Assembly: GCA_947454235.1 (NCBI GenBank)
Contig: CANGIY010000014.1
Coordinates: 47,330 to 111,329, forward strand
DNA: 64,000 nucleotides
Reading direction: 5' to 3'
Source of the DNA: Chitinophagaceae bacterium
GTDB lineage: Bacteria; Bacteroidota; Bacteroidia; Chitinophagales; Chitinophagaceae
Shown here: positions 1 through 9,051 of the stretch, piece by piece
Layout of the letters: each line of letters opens with the position of its first letter
Position numbering within the stretch: position 1 is the first letter of the stretch
The notes under the pieces: generated by a model
The model's input: the letters and a program-made list of their open reading frames with translations, nothing else
The model's database searches: none
Told to the model about the DNA's origin: nothing
Made by a program: the position numbers and the translations under genes

Positions 1-292
1 CCAGCACCAACATTGATGTAATTACCACAATCAATGGTGCAAGGTTAAACAAAAACTTATCAGCCGAATTAGGTGTAAGTCCTTCCTTCATCAACAGTTT
101 AACTGTATCAGCCACAATTTGTAGAGTACCCTTTGGTCCCACACGGTTCGGACCTAGACGCATTTGCATGAATGCGGCTACTTTACGTTCCATGTAACCA
201 AGGAAGAAACAAAGTGGAACCAGAAACAGCAACAGGCAAACACCTGCAATCACCATTTCGAGTACCTGTGCAGCGGTAGGATTGGAAATCAT
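1..292 (-). CDS. nuoH: NADH-quinone oxidoreductase subunit H (NuoH), 3' part outside window
   Basis: Membrane subunit of respiratory complex I that couples the quinone site to the proton-pumping arm. The reverse strand reads a first membrane helix followed by ERKVAAFMQMRLGPNRVGPK, the strongly conserved NuoH loop after helix 1, then a second hydrophobic stretch cut by the window edge. I chose the ATG at 292 because it puts the ERK motif about 35 residues in, as in other NuoH proteins; an in-frame TTG at 358 would extend it by 22 residues. It follows nuoD on the same strand after about 200 bases, with no nuoE, nuoF or nuoG between. It was not in the ORF track because it is open at the window edge. 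Identity is near certain; only the start is uncertain. Confidence 0.93.
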   Translation of the reverse strand, partial: MISNPTAAQVLEMVIAGVCLLLFLVPLCFFLGYMERKVAAFMQMRLGPNRVGPKGTLQIVADTVKLLMKEGLTPNSADKFLFNLAPLIVVITSMLVL

Positions 293-494
293 CGAGGCAA
301 TCTTCTCATGAAGAGAGTGTGCCCAAACTGCAAATCCGATATCTAAAAGAAGGCTCAATTTCGTACTAATTAGAAAGTTGGTTAAAAATACTCATCTTTA
401 TCGTTAAAGCAATCTCATTCATATTCAATTGTCCGAAATCGCTTTTGTGTTGTTAAAAATTTCGTTTATCGTAATAAAACAACAAATTCGTCTT

Positions 495-1616
495 TTAGCG
501 ATCTACGTCAGGAATTACAAGGTCAACAGTTGCCATGATAGCCACCAGGTCGCCAATTTTAGCACCGGTACACATTTTTTCTAATGCAGAAAGGTTGCTG
601 AAATTTGGAGAGCGGTACTTAATACGGTATGGCGAAGCCGCACCATCACTCACTATATAAACACCTAACTCGCCGCGGGCAGTCTCCACACGTTGGTAGA
701 ATTCACCCTTCGGCAGTTTGATAACATTCTTCGTTTTTGCCTGATAATCGCCTTCAGGAATGTTGTCAATAAGTTGTTCGATGATGCGTACCGATTGTTT
801 CATTTCAAGCATACGCACTTTGTAGCGCGCATAACAGTCTCCGCCATTGTCCAGAATCTCATCAAATTCAATTTTCTCAAAGCCATCGTAAGGGAACCAC
901 TTACGAATATCGCTGCTCACTCCCGAACCACGTGCTGTTGGGCCAGTGCAACCGAAAGAAATTGCATCTTCAGCCGAAAGGTACCCAACGCCCTTAGTAC
1001 GTCCTTCGAAAATGACATTACCAGTCAATAGTTCGTCGTATTCCTTAAAGCTCTCTTTGATTTTTACCAGCGACTCTTTAACCCTTTTCTGGAAGTTAGG
1101 GTGAATATCGTACATTGTTCCACCCGGAACCATGAAGTTTTGTGTAAGACGCGCGCCACAAGTTTCTTCCATAATATCCATAATCAATTCGCGCTCACGG
1201 AACGCATAGAAGAATGGAGATACGGCACCAAGGTCAAGACCCATACAACCCCACCAAAGCTGGTGAGAAGAAAGACGGGTAAGCTCGCCTAATAAAATCC
1301 TGATGGCCTGTGCACGTGGTGGTGCCTCAATTTGTAGGCCTTTTTCAACTGCCAGCGCACAAGCCTGATTGTTGATATGGGCACTGAGATAGTCCATACG
1401 GCTGGTCGCGAAGATGAAGTTTCTATACGACAGGCTTTCAGACATTTTTTCGATTGACCTGTGGATATAGCCCAGATGCGGTTCCATTTTCTGGATAATC
1501 TCGCCATCGAGCCACACCTTAAGGTGTAACACGCCATGCGTTGAAGGGTGCTGCGGGCCAATATTGACAATGAATTCGCCCTCTTTGTTTACTTCCGGTG
1601 CTCCTAACAAACTCAT
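495..1616 (-). CDS. nuoD: NADH-quinone oxidoreductase subunit D (NuoD)
   Basis: 49-kDa-type subunit of complex I; with NuoB it forms the quinone-reducing pocket at the membrane interface. The N-terminus carries the family signature NIGPQHPSTHGVLHL, and the protein ends in the conserved MATVDLVIPDVDR (family: ...FGxIDxVxxxxDR). Length is about 373 residues, normal for a stand-alone NuoD. The ORF track starts earlier (1670), but the ATG at 1616 is better: it overlaps the nuoC stop in an ATGA arrangement, a hallmark of translational coupling, and gives the MSLLGAPEV start. Transcribed with nuoC. Separate NuoC and NuoD proteins, rather than a NuoCD fusion, are seen here. Confidence 0.97.
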   Translation of the reverse strand: MSLLGAPEVNKEGEFIVNIGPQHPSTHGVLHLKVWLDGEIIQKMEPHLGYIHRSIEKMSESLSYRNFIFATSRMDYLSAHINNQACALAVEKGLQIEAPPRAQAIRILLGELTRLSSHQLWWGCMGLDLGAVSPFFYAFRERELIMDIMEETCGARLTQNFMVPGGTMYDIHPNFQKRVKESLVKIKESFKEYDELLTGNVIFEGRTKGVGYLSAEDAISFGCTGPTARGSGVSSDIRKWFPYDGFEKIEFDEILDNGGDCYARYKVRMLEMKQSVRIIEQLIDNIPEGDYQAKTKNVIKLPKGEFYQRVETARGELGVYIVSDGAASPYRIKYRSPNFSNLSALEKMCTGAKIGDLVAIMATVDLVIPDVDR

Positions 1617-2068
1617 AGCGATATCATATTTTCGTCCACATAATTTTTTCTCAACGGGTAGCCCTCCCATTCGTCATCCAGTAAAATCCTTCTGAGGTCG
1701 GGGTGGTTATTGAATTTTACGCCAAACAGGTCGTACACTTCGCGTTCGTGGAAGTTGGCTGTTTTCCAGATGTCGCACACGGTTTCTAAAATCGGGTTGT
1801 TGACATCGTCGAGTTTTACTTTAACCACCAGTTGGTGCCTGTGTTTTTTTGAAAGGAGGTGGTAAACCATGGTCAGGTTTGTCTTCCAGTCGATACAAGT
1901 AAGGCAAAAAAGGAAGTCAAACTCCAAATCAGCATTATTGCGAATTGCTTTCATGAATTTCCTGAAATCGGCAGGGGCAACAAATGCCTGCATGAATTCG
2001 GAAGTTTCATCAAAAGTCACATTCGGATTGACGGCTGTCAGTGCGCTTTTTAATTCTTCGTTGTTCAT
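1613..2068 (-). CDS. nuoC: NADH-quinone oxidoreductase subunit C (NuoC)
   Basis: 30-kDa-type hydrophilic subunit of complex I that packs against NuoD in the peripheral arm. The protein is 151 residues. The diagnostic C-terminal segment HEREVYDLFGVKFNNHPDLR followed by ILLDDEWEGYPLRKNY matches the NuoC signature (ERExxDxFGxxFxxHPxLRRILxxDxWxGHPLRKDY). Its stop codon overlaps the nuoD start by ATGA, so the two are translated together. The next gene upstream on this strand (starting at 3900) is unrelated, so nuoA and nuoB are not adjacent: nuoC appears to head this transcript, with its promoter probably in the 490-base gap upstream. Confidence 0.96.
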   Translation of the reverse strand: MNNEELKSALTAVNPNVTFDETSEFMQAFVAPADFRKFMKAIRNNADLEFDFLFCLTCIDWKTNLTMVYHLLSKKHRHQLVVKVKLDDVNNPILETVCDIWKTANFHEREVYDLFGVKFNNHPDLRRILLDDEWEGYPLRKNYVDENMISL

Positions 2069-2559
2069 TATTGAATCAGCTTTAATTTCCGGGGAAATTG
2101 AGTTTAGCCAGATTTTTTAAATAGATGCTCAAATCTAAAAAACTCTCTTCAATAATGCTATTAAACGTTTTTATTTTTTGTCAGGTGTTGTGGATAGTGG
2201 AGGGTAAGAGAAAATCTGATGAATTTTAAGGTAAGTTTGATCTACTAGTTCGAGAAGACAAATACTATCCAACTTTTTTGATTATTGAAATAAATCCAAC
2301 AACGATTTAGTAACCTGCTTTTGTGTTGAGTTATTTATCGTTCCAGATTTTTTAAGAATAATATTTTTGTCAGCCGTAAAAATTCTTTGAATTCGTATGT
2401 AAGATATTACAGGTAATCTGCACGCACCCATATCCTGAAAATTCTGATTGAGACGATTTATTACATGCAAGACCAAGTCTTGCGCTCACTCGTCCTTAGA
2501 AGATTTTATGGAAAACAAATTGAAATAAAAAAGCGGTGGTTCCTAAAAAATGTCGAAAA
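2069..2559. other. Intergenic stretch without a recognised gene
   Basis: 491 A+T-rich bases between the nuoC start and the end of the NHL-repeat gene. Two short ORFs from the track fall here (2282-2476 minus and 2465-2653 plus), but neither has a recognisable family, signal peptide or convincing start, and the second runs into the 3' end of the neighbouring gene on the other strand. The part next to nuoC should hold its promoter and leader. I see no tRNA cloverleaf and no strong terminator hairpin. Confidence 0.5.
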
Positions 2560-3900
2560 CTATTCCCTAGTTATGATTGAAGATTTTCGAAATGAATGTG
2601 TTGATACGTTTACAATGTACAATCCGGAGGTTAACTCTAATTCAATTGAATAATGATGGTTGGTAGTAATGCGTTCTCGGTACAATATTGTGCCCGTAAT
2701 ACTCATAATAATCACTTCAGCATCTTGACTTACAGGGCTTTCTAATTCAACTTCGATTTGATTGGAAGTTAATGGATTGGGGTAAACTCGGAAAACTAAT
2801 TCTTTTTGAAGAATTCCGTCAATACCCAAAAAAGGAGGCGTAATTCTTCGGCAGCGATAATTGTCGCTATCCGCTAATAATAAAGCACCATTTTTATCAA
2901 AACATATTCTCGTTTGCCTTAAATCTGCAGCGGTTGCAGGTCCCCCATCGCCTGAAAAACCGGAATTTCCCGAACCGGCAATGTGATAAACTTCGCCACT
3001 GGGTGTGATTTTGTGTATTAAATTGCCAGTTGATTCAGATGCATAAATATTGCCAGATGAATCGACAACAAGCCCCGCTACTGTTAACAATCTCAGGTCA
3101 TGGGCGGCACATCCGTTACAGTATGTAAAAATCGTACCTCCTCCTGCAAATGTGGTTATGATGCCTGAGGTACCTATTTTTCGTATGCGATGATATTCCA
3201 TTGGTACTCCAGCGTCAAAATATATATTTCCAATTTCATCGACAATCATACTACCTCCACAAATCAAAGCTACCGTGTCAGCGCGTGCATTATCAGCATA
3301 CCGAGTGCCTCCGCCTGCAATCTTTGTAATAATTCCAGCCGATGAGATCATTCTGATTCTTGCACTCAGTTCGTCCATCAACAATAAATTCCCTCTTCTA
3401 TCAAAGCATAAGCTAGTTACATACCCTAACTCAGCAGCAGTTGCAGGTCCACCATCTCCTGAGACACCGTTAAATCCGTTCCCTGCAATTGTAGAAATAA
3501 AACCTAATGTATCTACTTTGCGGATACGCCTATTTTCAGAAAAATACAGATTCCCAATAGAATCAATGACCATCCCAATATATCCTTGAGAAATTGCAAT
3601 ATTAGCCGCCGTTGCTTGCCCTCCATCACCGCTGTGTCCCGAAATTCTGGTGCCGGCAAAGCGCCAAATCCTTCCATTCGTATCAATGCGTTGAATAATA
3701 TTATTAATATCAGAAGCTATGTAAATATTTCCTTTTCGGTCGGCTGCTATTGCATCCGGTCGCTCAATTGGCGCATCAGTTGCCATTCCACCCTCACCTC
3801 CAAAACCCATACTACCATTTCCTGCAAAAGTTTGGATAACTTGAGATGATGAATTAAGGCTAGATAGAATGAGCACTAGTAAAAAATAAAACCTCACCAT
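2560..3900 (-). CDS. Secreted NHL-repeat protein with T9SS type A sorting domain
   Basis: 446-residue protein with an N-terminal signal peptide (VRFYFLLVLILSSLNSSSQ). The body is a series of NHL-type propeller repeats with the recurring pattern FAGNGxxGFxGDGGPAT followed by aspartate-rich strands such as DRKGNIYIA and DSIGNLYFS. The last ~80 residues, from FRVYPNPLTSNQ to SSIITRE, are a Por-type (T9SS type A) sorting domain, so it is predicted to be exported through the outer membrane and released or anchored at the surface. The ligand is unknown; NHL propellers bind proteins, glycans or nucleic acids. It is a shorter paralogue of the 6687-9026 gene, sharing the same repeat wording. It stands alone on this strand. 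Confidence 0.88.
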   Translation of the reverse strand: MVRFYFLLVLILSSLNSSSQVIQTFAGNGSMGFGGEGGMATDAPIERPDAIAADRKGNIYIASDINNIIQRIDTNGRIWRFAGTRISGHSGDGGQATAANIAISQGYIGMVIDSIGNLYFSENRRIRKVDTLGFISTIAGNGFNGVSGDGGPATAAELGYVTSLCFDRRGNLLLMDELSARIRMISSAGIITKIAGGGTRYADNARADTVALICGGSMIVDEIGNIYFDAGVPMEYHRIRKIGTSGIITTFAGGGTIFTYCNGCAAHDLRLLTVAGLVVDSSGNIYASESTGNLIHKITPSGEVYHIAGSGNSGFSGDGGPATAADLRQTRICFDKNGALLLADSDNYRCRRITPPFLGIDGILQKELVFRVYPNPLTSNQIEVELESPVSQDAEVIIMSITGTILYRERITTNHHYSIELELTSGLYIVNVSTHSFRKSSIITRE

Positions 3901-4174
3901 AAAAGTTTCATTTAAGGAAAATTAATTTCCAAAACAGATGGATTATTGCAAAACTTCTCAACAAAAATAATGTTAGTTAGTGAATTAAAGGGTACTATAC
4001 AAAAAATATTGCTGTTATCCTTAAACTGTAGACTATCCGGCATTACTAAAGTATCTTCTAATTCAGAATACATATATGAAATATTATTGAGCGCATATAA
4101 ACGAGTGATAGAAAGCCCTAATGCGAGAGAAATTGCCCATTACAAAAGTAACGTGGTAGAAGTTCATTCCACTC

Positions 4175-4714
4175 CTACATCCCTCCTGCAAGCATATCAA
4201 ATAATTCCTGTACGCGTTTGCGAAGGAGATTTGATTTGTTGTTGGCATAAATGATACCTTGAATAGAGCCGCCACCTGAATATTTGTCTTCGGTGAGCTT
4301 GCGCAATAATTTTAGTTCCTTTTCTCGGTATGCCAACCACGCTTTTTGAGCTTCAATAAGCACTGGTTTATCCTTGGTTGTCAGCTTGTTTAATAGTTTT
4401 TTATAATAGCTGTTGAGTAATTTGTCATACAACGAATCAACATCGTAGGAAATCTCCATCATAGCCAATGTAGAACTTTCAATGTCCATGCAACGGCGTT
4501 CAAACTCATTGATTGTGAACGTATCAAGGGTGTATTGGGTGTACAATGCACTGTCGTCGCCATCACGTACATATACGTTCAGCAACTTAGCCTTTTTCTG
4601 CGCTTCGGCATAAAGCTGCTTCTTTTTTTGTGGGGTTAGCTGTTCTTGGGCAAAACTGGCGTTTGCAACTATGGTCAATACTACAACAACAAATAGTCTA
4701 AAAGCGTATTTCAT
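4175..4714 (-). CDS. Secreted LprI/DUF1311-like protein
   Basis: 179-residue protein starting at the ATG at 4714 (MKYAFRLF); the longer ORF-track start adds an unlikely 21-residue leader. A signal peptide ends at NASFAQ. The C-terminal half (SLYDKLLNSYYKKLLNKL ... LIEAQKAWLAYREKELKLL) matches the LprI / DUF1311 fold, whose best-known members are periplasmic lysozyme-inhibitor-like proteins. The paired cysteines usual in that family are not seen; only one Cys (RRCMDI) remains in the mature part. It is a monocistronic gene divergent from the polX-like gene. The fold assignment is fairly good; a lysozyme-inhibitor role is only a family-based guess. Confidence 0.7.
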   Translation of the reverse strand: MKYAFRLFVVVVLTIVANASFAQEQLTPQKKKQLYAEAQKKAKLLNVYVRDGDDSALYTQYTLDTFTINEFERRCMDIESSTLAMMEISYDVDSLYDKLLNSYYKKLLNKLTTKDKPVLIEAQKAWLAYREKELKLLRKLTEDKYSGGGSIQGIIYANNKSNLLRKRVQELFDMLAGGM

Positions 4715-4879
4715 TTTTCGATTTTGAAGCAATGAGGGCTTAATGATACAAATTTTATTTGTGGGTGTCGTCCTCAAGTAAATCAGTTACTTTGAAGTAA
4801 TAATTAGCAGCCGTGTAATTCAATTGCTGTTCAGCGGGAAAACAATAAATTTGTTCAATAATCTCGTAACAGCGCTCCA

Positions 4880-6544
4880 ATGACCAACGACCAAATAGCC
4901 GATTGCTTTTCGCTTTTAAGTAAACTCATGGATATTCATGATGAAAATTCATTCAAAATAAAAAGTTACAGCATAGCAGCTTACAATATTGAAAAGTTGC
5001 CTGCCCCGGCTATTGAAATGAGTCAACAGGAGTTGTTTGCTCAAAAGGGTATTGGCGATTCAACCGGAAAAAAAATACTTGAAATTATAAATACCGGTAA
5101 GCTCGACGCGCTTGAAGAAATTATAGCACGCACTCCTCCCGGCATTTTGGAGATGCTACATATTAAAGGGTTGGGGCCCAAAAAAATAGGTGTTATCTGG
5201 CACGAACTGGGTATTGAATCGCTGGGTGAACTTGAATATGCTTGCCAGGAAAACCGATTAGTGACGCTGAAAGGGTTTGGCGCAAAAACACAAGAAAGTG
5301 TTTTACAAAACATTGCTTACCTGAATCAAAACAAAGGATATTTCCTGTGGGCTGATGCACATACCATCGCGCAAAGCATCATTGATAGTGTGCAAAAAGC
5401 GATGCCGAACATTCGCTTCGAAATGTCGGGTGCTTTAAAACGCCAGATTGAAACAATGAACGTTATTGAGTTCATTACTGACGGCGAAAGAGGGTTGGTT
5501 GATGATTTTTTTAAGGCACTAGGTCAGCTTGATGCTGTAGAAACGAGTGAACCGTCTCAAAGCAGGTTTAAAATGCAATCAATACCTGAAGTGTGTATTT
5601 ACTACGTTTCAAAAGAAAACTTTGCACTAGAGAGTTTGCAATTGTCGGGTGCTGAAGACTTTGTGGCTGGTGTCAGTGAATACATAAAAGATACTGCGGG
5701 CATACAAACTGAAGTTGAACTGTTTGAAAAGAACGGCATACAATTTATTGTACCTGCATTGAGAGAGGATAAAAGTGTTTGGGCAAAAGCAAAGGCTAAC
5801 TCTTTGCCCAACCTCATTCAGCCGGGTGATATAAAGGGTATTATTCACTCACATTCTAAATGGAGCGATGGTGTTCATTCGTTGGCAGAGATGGCAAGTG
5901 CAGCCATGAAAAAAGGACTTGAATACCTCGTTATCAGCGATCACTCCCAATCGGCTTTTTATGCCAATGGGTTGAAGCCGGAAAGGGTGGCAGAGCAACA
6001 TGCTGAAATAGACATGTTGAATCAGAAGTTGGTGCCATTCAAAATTTTTAAAAGCATAGAATCTGATATCCTGAACGATGGTAGCCTTGATTATACTGAT
6101 TCGGTGCTGTCAACATTTGATCTGGTGATCGCATCGGTACACTCAAATTTAAAAATGAGTGAGGAAAAAGCGATGATGCGTTTAATGAATGCCATCGAAA
6201 ACCCGTACACAACCATACTTGGTCACCCAACGGGCAGGCTGTTGCTTTCCAGAAAGGGTTATCCAATCGATCATAAAGCCATTATTGATGCATGCGTGAA
6301 ACATAATGTTGTTGTAGAAATCAATGCGCACCCAAGAAGGTTAGATTTAGACTGGCGTTGGGTAGAATATGCTATGGAAGCAGGAGCATTACTTTCTGTA
6401 AACCCCGATGCGCACAGTGTTGAAGGGTACAAAGATGTGTATTATGGCGTAATGGCAGCACAAAAAGGAGGGCTTACCAAAAACCGAAATCTGAGTAGCT
6501 TTTCGTTAGCGGAACTGACTAACTATTTGAAAAACAGGGGCTAA
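4880..6544 (+). CDS. PolX-like protein: HhH, degenerate pol beta-like and PHP phosphoesterase domains
   Basis: 554-residue cytoplasmic protein with the architecture of bacterial DNA polymerase X. Residues ~1-150 hold helix-hairpin-helix DNA-binding motifs (QKGIGDSTGKKI, IKGLGPKKIG, LKGFGAKTQ). Residues ~155-310 are the polymerase-like region. Residues ~318-554 are a PHP metal-dependent phosphoesterase with HSHSKWSDG, ISDHSQSA, ASVHSN, LGHPTGR, EINAHPRR and NPDAHS, all the expected metal ligands. In the family the polymerase palm reads GSxRRxxExxGDID; here the stretch is GALKRQIETMNVIEF, so the catalytic aspartates become Val195 and Glu197. Nuclease activity is plausible, polymerase activity doubtful. 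Likely role: DNA repair processing. ATG at 4880 is the only sensible start. Confidence 0.88.
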   Translation: MTNDQIADCFSLLSKLMDIHDENSFKIKSYSIAAYNIEKLPAPAIEMSQQELFAQKGIGDSTGKKILEIINTGKLDALEEIIARTPPGILEMLHIKGLGPKKIGVIWHELGIESLGELEYACQENRLVTLKGFGAKTQESVLQNIAYLNQNKGYFLWADAHTIAQSIIDSVQKAMPNIRFEMSGALKRQIETMNVIEFITDGERGLVDDFFKALGQLDAVETSEPSQSRFKMQSIPEVCIYYVSKENFALESLQLSGAEDFVAGVSEYIKDTAGIQTEVELFEKNGIQFIVPALREDKSVWAKAKANSLPNLIQPGDIKGIIHSHSKWSDGVHSLAEMASAAMKKGLEYLVISDHSQSAFYANGLKPERVAEQHAEIDMLNQKLVPFKIFKSIESDILNDGSLDYTDSVLSTFDLVIASVHSNLKMSEEKAMMRLMNAIENPYTTILGHPTGRLLLSRKGYPIDHKAIIDACVKHNVVVEINAHPRRLDLDWRWVEYAMEAGALLSVNPDAHSVEGYKDVYYGVMAAQKGGLTKNRNLSSFSLAELTNYLKNRG

Positions 6545-6612
6545 TTCACTTCTTTTATTGTTGTGTTTTTGTTAAACGTTTGTTCGATGTTTTAAAGTGT
6601 CCAATTCGTATT

Positions 6613-6641
6613 TTGATAGAATAGGATTTTGATTAACTTTG
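6613..6641 (+). promoter_or_regulatory. Bacteroidota-type promoter (TTG-N18-TAnnTTTG)
   Basis: TAACTTTG at 6634-6641 fits the Bacteroidota -7 element TAnnTTTG, and a TTG lies 18 bases upstream (6613-6615) as a -33 element. It sits about 45 bases before the ATG of the NHL-repeat gene, giving a short leader. Inferred from sequence only. Confidence 0.55.
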
Positions 6642-6686
6642 ATAGGCGCGAGTTGTATCGCACTTGTCAAACCCAAATTTCATTTT

Positions 6687-9026
6687 ATGAAAAAACTAAT
6701 TATGGTGGCAGTACTAGCCATCGTAGGATGTTCTCAACTTTCTTATGCCCAAACAATTAACACATTTGCTGGTGGTATTGGAACACATGATTCTTCAGCC
6801 CACATTGGGCTAGGAGGCATGTCGGGTGTTGCTTACGACACCTCAAATAATCTCTATGTTGCTGACCAGCAATATTACGTGGTCAGGAAAATTACACCTT
6901 CAGGTATTATGAGTACCTTTGCCGGTAACGGTGCATTTGGTGAAAGAGGCGATGGTGGTTCTGCGACTTTAGCAGGCTTGATCGCTCCAGCAGGGGTAGC
7001 GGCTGATAGAAAAGGCAACGTTTACGTTTCTGACATCGCCACTCACGTTGTTAGGAAAATAAGCTCATCCGGTATCATCACTCATTTTGCTGGAGGCAAC
7101 ACATCTGGCTTTTCGGGGGATGGCGGCCCCGCTTCTATAGCAAAACTTAACTGGCCGTTGGGGCTCGTTGTCGATCGTTTTGGGAATGTTTTTATTGCTG
7201 ATCTCTTAAACAATAGAATAAGGAAAGTTGATACAAATGGCATCATCACAACGGTTGTGGGTAGAGGAGCAATAGATTCAAACGGTGATGGCGGTGCGGC
7301 TACTTTGGCTGGGTTAAATCGCCCCAGTTCCATATGCTTTGACAGAGGCAACAATATGTACATTGCAGACCAGAGCAATAACAGAATAAGGAAGGTAAAT
7401 ACCTTAGGCATCATATCAACGTTCGCAGGAGGAGGTACTTCAACAACTTGGGCTACTGATACATTAGCAACATCTGCTACGATTTTTCAGCCAAATTTTT
7501 TAGCAATTGACGGAAGGGATAGGTTATTTTTTACTGATGGCACCGGATTGGATGTTCGTTATATTGACTCAGCCGGATATTTGAGAAGATATGTTGGAGG
7601 AGGCTCAAGAACGCCTGGATATGGCGACGAAAATCCTGATTCAATTATGTTATATAGAGCAAAAGGGATTGCATTCGACAATTTAGGGAATTTTGCTATT
7701 GCTACATACGAAGATCATCGTTTATATAAAGTTTCCCCTGCACACATATTGAACAATCTAGCAGGGAATAAATACAACTCAGTTTCAGGCAATGGTGGTA
7801 ATGCGCTAAATGCCCAACTGTATCGGCCTACGGCAGTGGCTGTGGGGCCTGATAACAATGTGTACGTAACAGACAATGAGAACTTTATTGTTCGCAAAAT
7901 TGATAATTCTAATACCATTACGACTTTCGCAGGTACTGGCTTTGGTTTTTCCGCTGGAGATGGGGGGCCAGCTACGTTAGCTCTTTTAAGATATCCATTT
8001 GGAATTACAGTTGATCAAAGTAACAATGTGTATGTGGGTGAAGTATCCCTAATCAGGAAAATCAATTCAGCTGGAATCATTAGCACTTTTGCAGGTGCGG
8101 GAACCAATATCAGAAATCACGTTCCTGCAATAACAACGCGTATTTATTCTCCTTACAATATGTCGACCGACAACTTCGGAAACATTCTAGTAGCCAATAC
8201 TTATCAAAATACAGCTATCTATATTGATAGAGACTCAGTAACAAATAATTTGAGTGGATACTTGGGTGGTCACTCTTTTTGCGGCGATGGTGGAATAGAT
8301 ACAATGGCTTGCCTGAACAACCCTTACGGCGTGTGCCGTGACATGCACGGTACATTTTATATCGCAGATTGTTATAATAACCGAATTAGAAAAATAGACA
8401 CTTCAGGTATCATCACTACTTTTGCTGGGGGAAATTCAGCCGGATATTCAGGAGATGGCGGACCTGCATCATCGGCTTTACTCAATAGCCCACGTGATGT
8501 AAAAGTAGCCCCTGACGGGGAAACAGTTTTCTTTATTGACGGTTACAATTACGTTATCAGAAGTATCACTCATGATGGCGTTATAAACACTGTTGTGGGT
8601 AACGGAACTAGTGGATATTCGGGCGATGGTGGCCCAGCAATTGCTGCTCAACTTTCAAATCCGTCATCTATTGCCTTCAAAAACAATGGAGACTTATTTA
8701 TTGCCGATGGCATGAATAATAGAATCAGGGTGGTGAACACAGGCATTGTAAATGCTGTTTCAAATGTTTCAAAAAATGAAGTGTCATTCAGCATTTTTCC
8801 TAACCCAGCAAGCGACATTGTAAACTTTGCAATTAGTTCTAAGATTGAAAAAGCACATACCATTTCCGTGTTTGACTATTTAGGGCATAAAGTATCTGAA
8901 ATTAATATTGATGGCAATAGCCATAATGGTTCGCTAAATATGGGCAGTGTTGCAAAAGGAATTTATCTGGTTCAGGTGCATTCAGAAGGTGCACTTGAAG
9001 CAACAACCCGCCTTGTGGTTCAGTAA
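6687..9026 (+). CDS. Large secreted NHL-repeat protein with T9SS type A sorting domain
   Basis: 779-residue protein from the ATG at 6687 (MKKLIMVAVLAIV); the earlier track start lacks a signal peptide. Most of the chain is NHL propeller repeats, recurring as TFAGGN-S-GFSGDGGPAS followed by VDRFGNVFIAD and NNRIRKV-T-GII; there are enough for more than one propeller. The C-terminal ~80 residues (SIFPNPASDIVNF ... ATTRLVVQ) form a T9SS type A sorting domain, so export to the cell surface is predicted. The leader contains AIVGC, which could act as a lipobox, as well as an ordinary cleavage site after YAQ; T9SS cargo normally uses the latter. Paralogue of the 2560-3900 gene. Followed by a hairpin terminator. 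Confidence 0.9.
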   Translation: MKKLIMVAVLAIVGCSQLSYAQTINTFAGGIGTHDSSAHIGLGGMSGVAYDTSNNLYVADQQYYVVRKITPSGIMSTFAGNGAFGERGDGGSATLAGLIAPAGVAADRKGNVYVSDIATHVVRKISSSGIITHFAGGNTSGFSGDGGPASIAKLNWPLGLVVDRFGNVFIADLLNNRIRKVDTNGIITTVVGRGAIDSNGDGGAATLAGLNRPSSICFDRGNNMYIADQSNNRIRKVNTLGIISTFAGGGTSTTWATDTLATSATIFQPNFLAIDGRDRLFFTDGTGLDVRYIDSAGYLRRYVGGGSRTPGYGDENPDSIMLYRAKGIAFDNLGNFAIATYEDHRLYKVSPAHILNNLAGNKYNSVSGNGGNALNAQLYRPTAVAVGPDNNVYVTDNENFIVRKIDNSNTITTFAGTGFGFSAGDGGPATLALLRYPFGITVDQSNNVYVGEVSLIRKINSAGIISTFAGAGTNIRNHVPAITTRIYSPYNMSTDNFGNILVANTYQNTAIYIDRDSVTNNLSGYLGGHSFCGDGGIDTMACLNNPYGVCRDMHGTFYIADCYNNRIRKIDTSGIITTFAGGNSAGYSGDGGPASSALLNSPRDVKVAPDGETVFFIDGYNYVIRSITHDGVINTVVGNGTSGYSGDGGPAIAAQLSNPSSIAFKNNGDLFIADGMNNRIRVVNTGIVNAVSNVSKNEVSFSIFPNPASDIVNFAISSKIEKAHTISVFDYLGHKVSEINIDGNSHNGSLNMGSVAKGIYLVQVHSEGALEATTRLVVQ

Positions 9027-9051
9027 GAACTTATTAAAAGTAATTTGATAG

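Noticed and set aside
164-346. 60-residue plus-strand ORF at the left edge
   Set aside because: It is antisense to the clear NuoH coding sequence on the minus strand.
2220-2300. Possible tRNA-like stem around CTAGTTCGAGAAGAC
   Set aside because: No matching acceptor stem, anticodon arm or CCA end could be folded by eye.
3946-4275. ORFs at 3946-4254 plus and 4084-4275 minus
   Set aside because: No signal peptide, motif or plausible start; they overlap each other and the end of the LprI-like gene.
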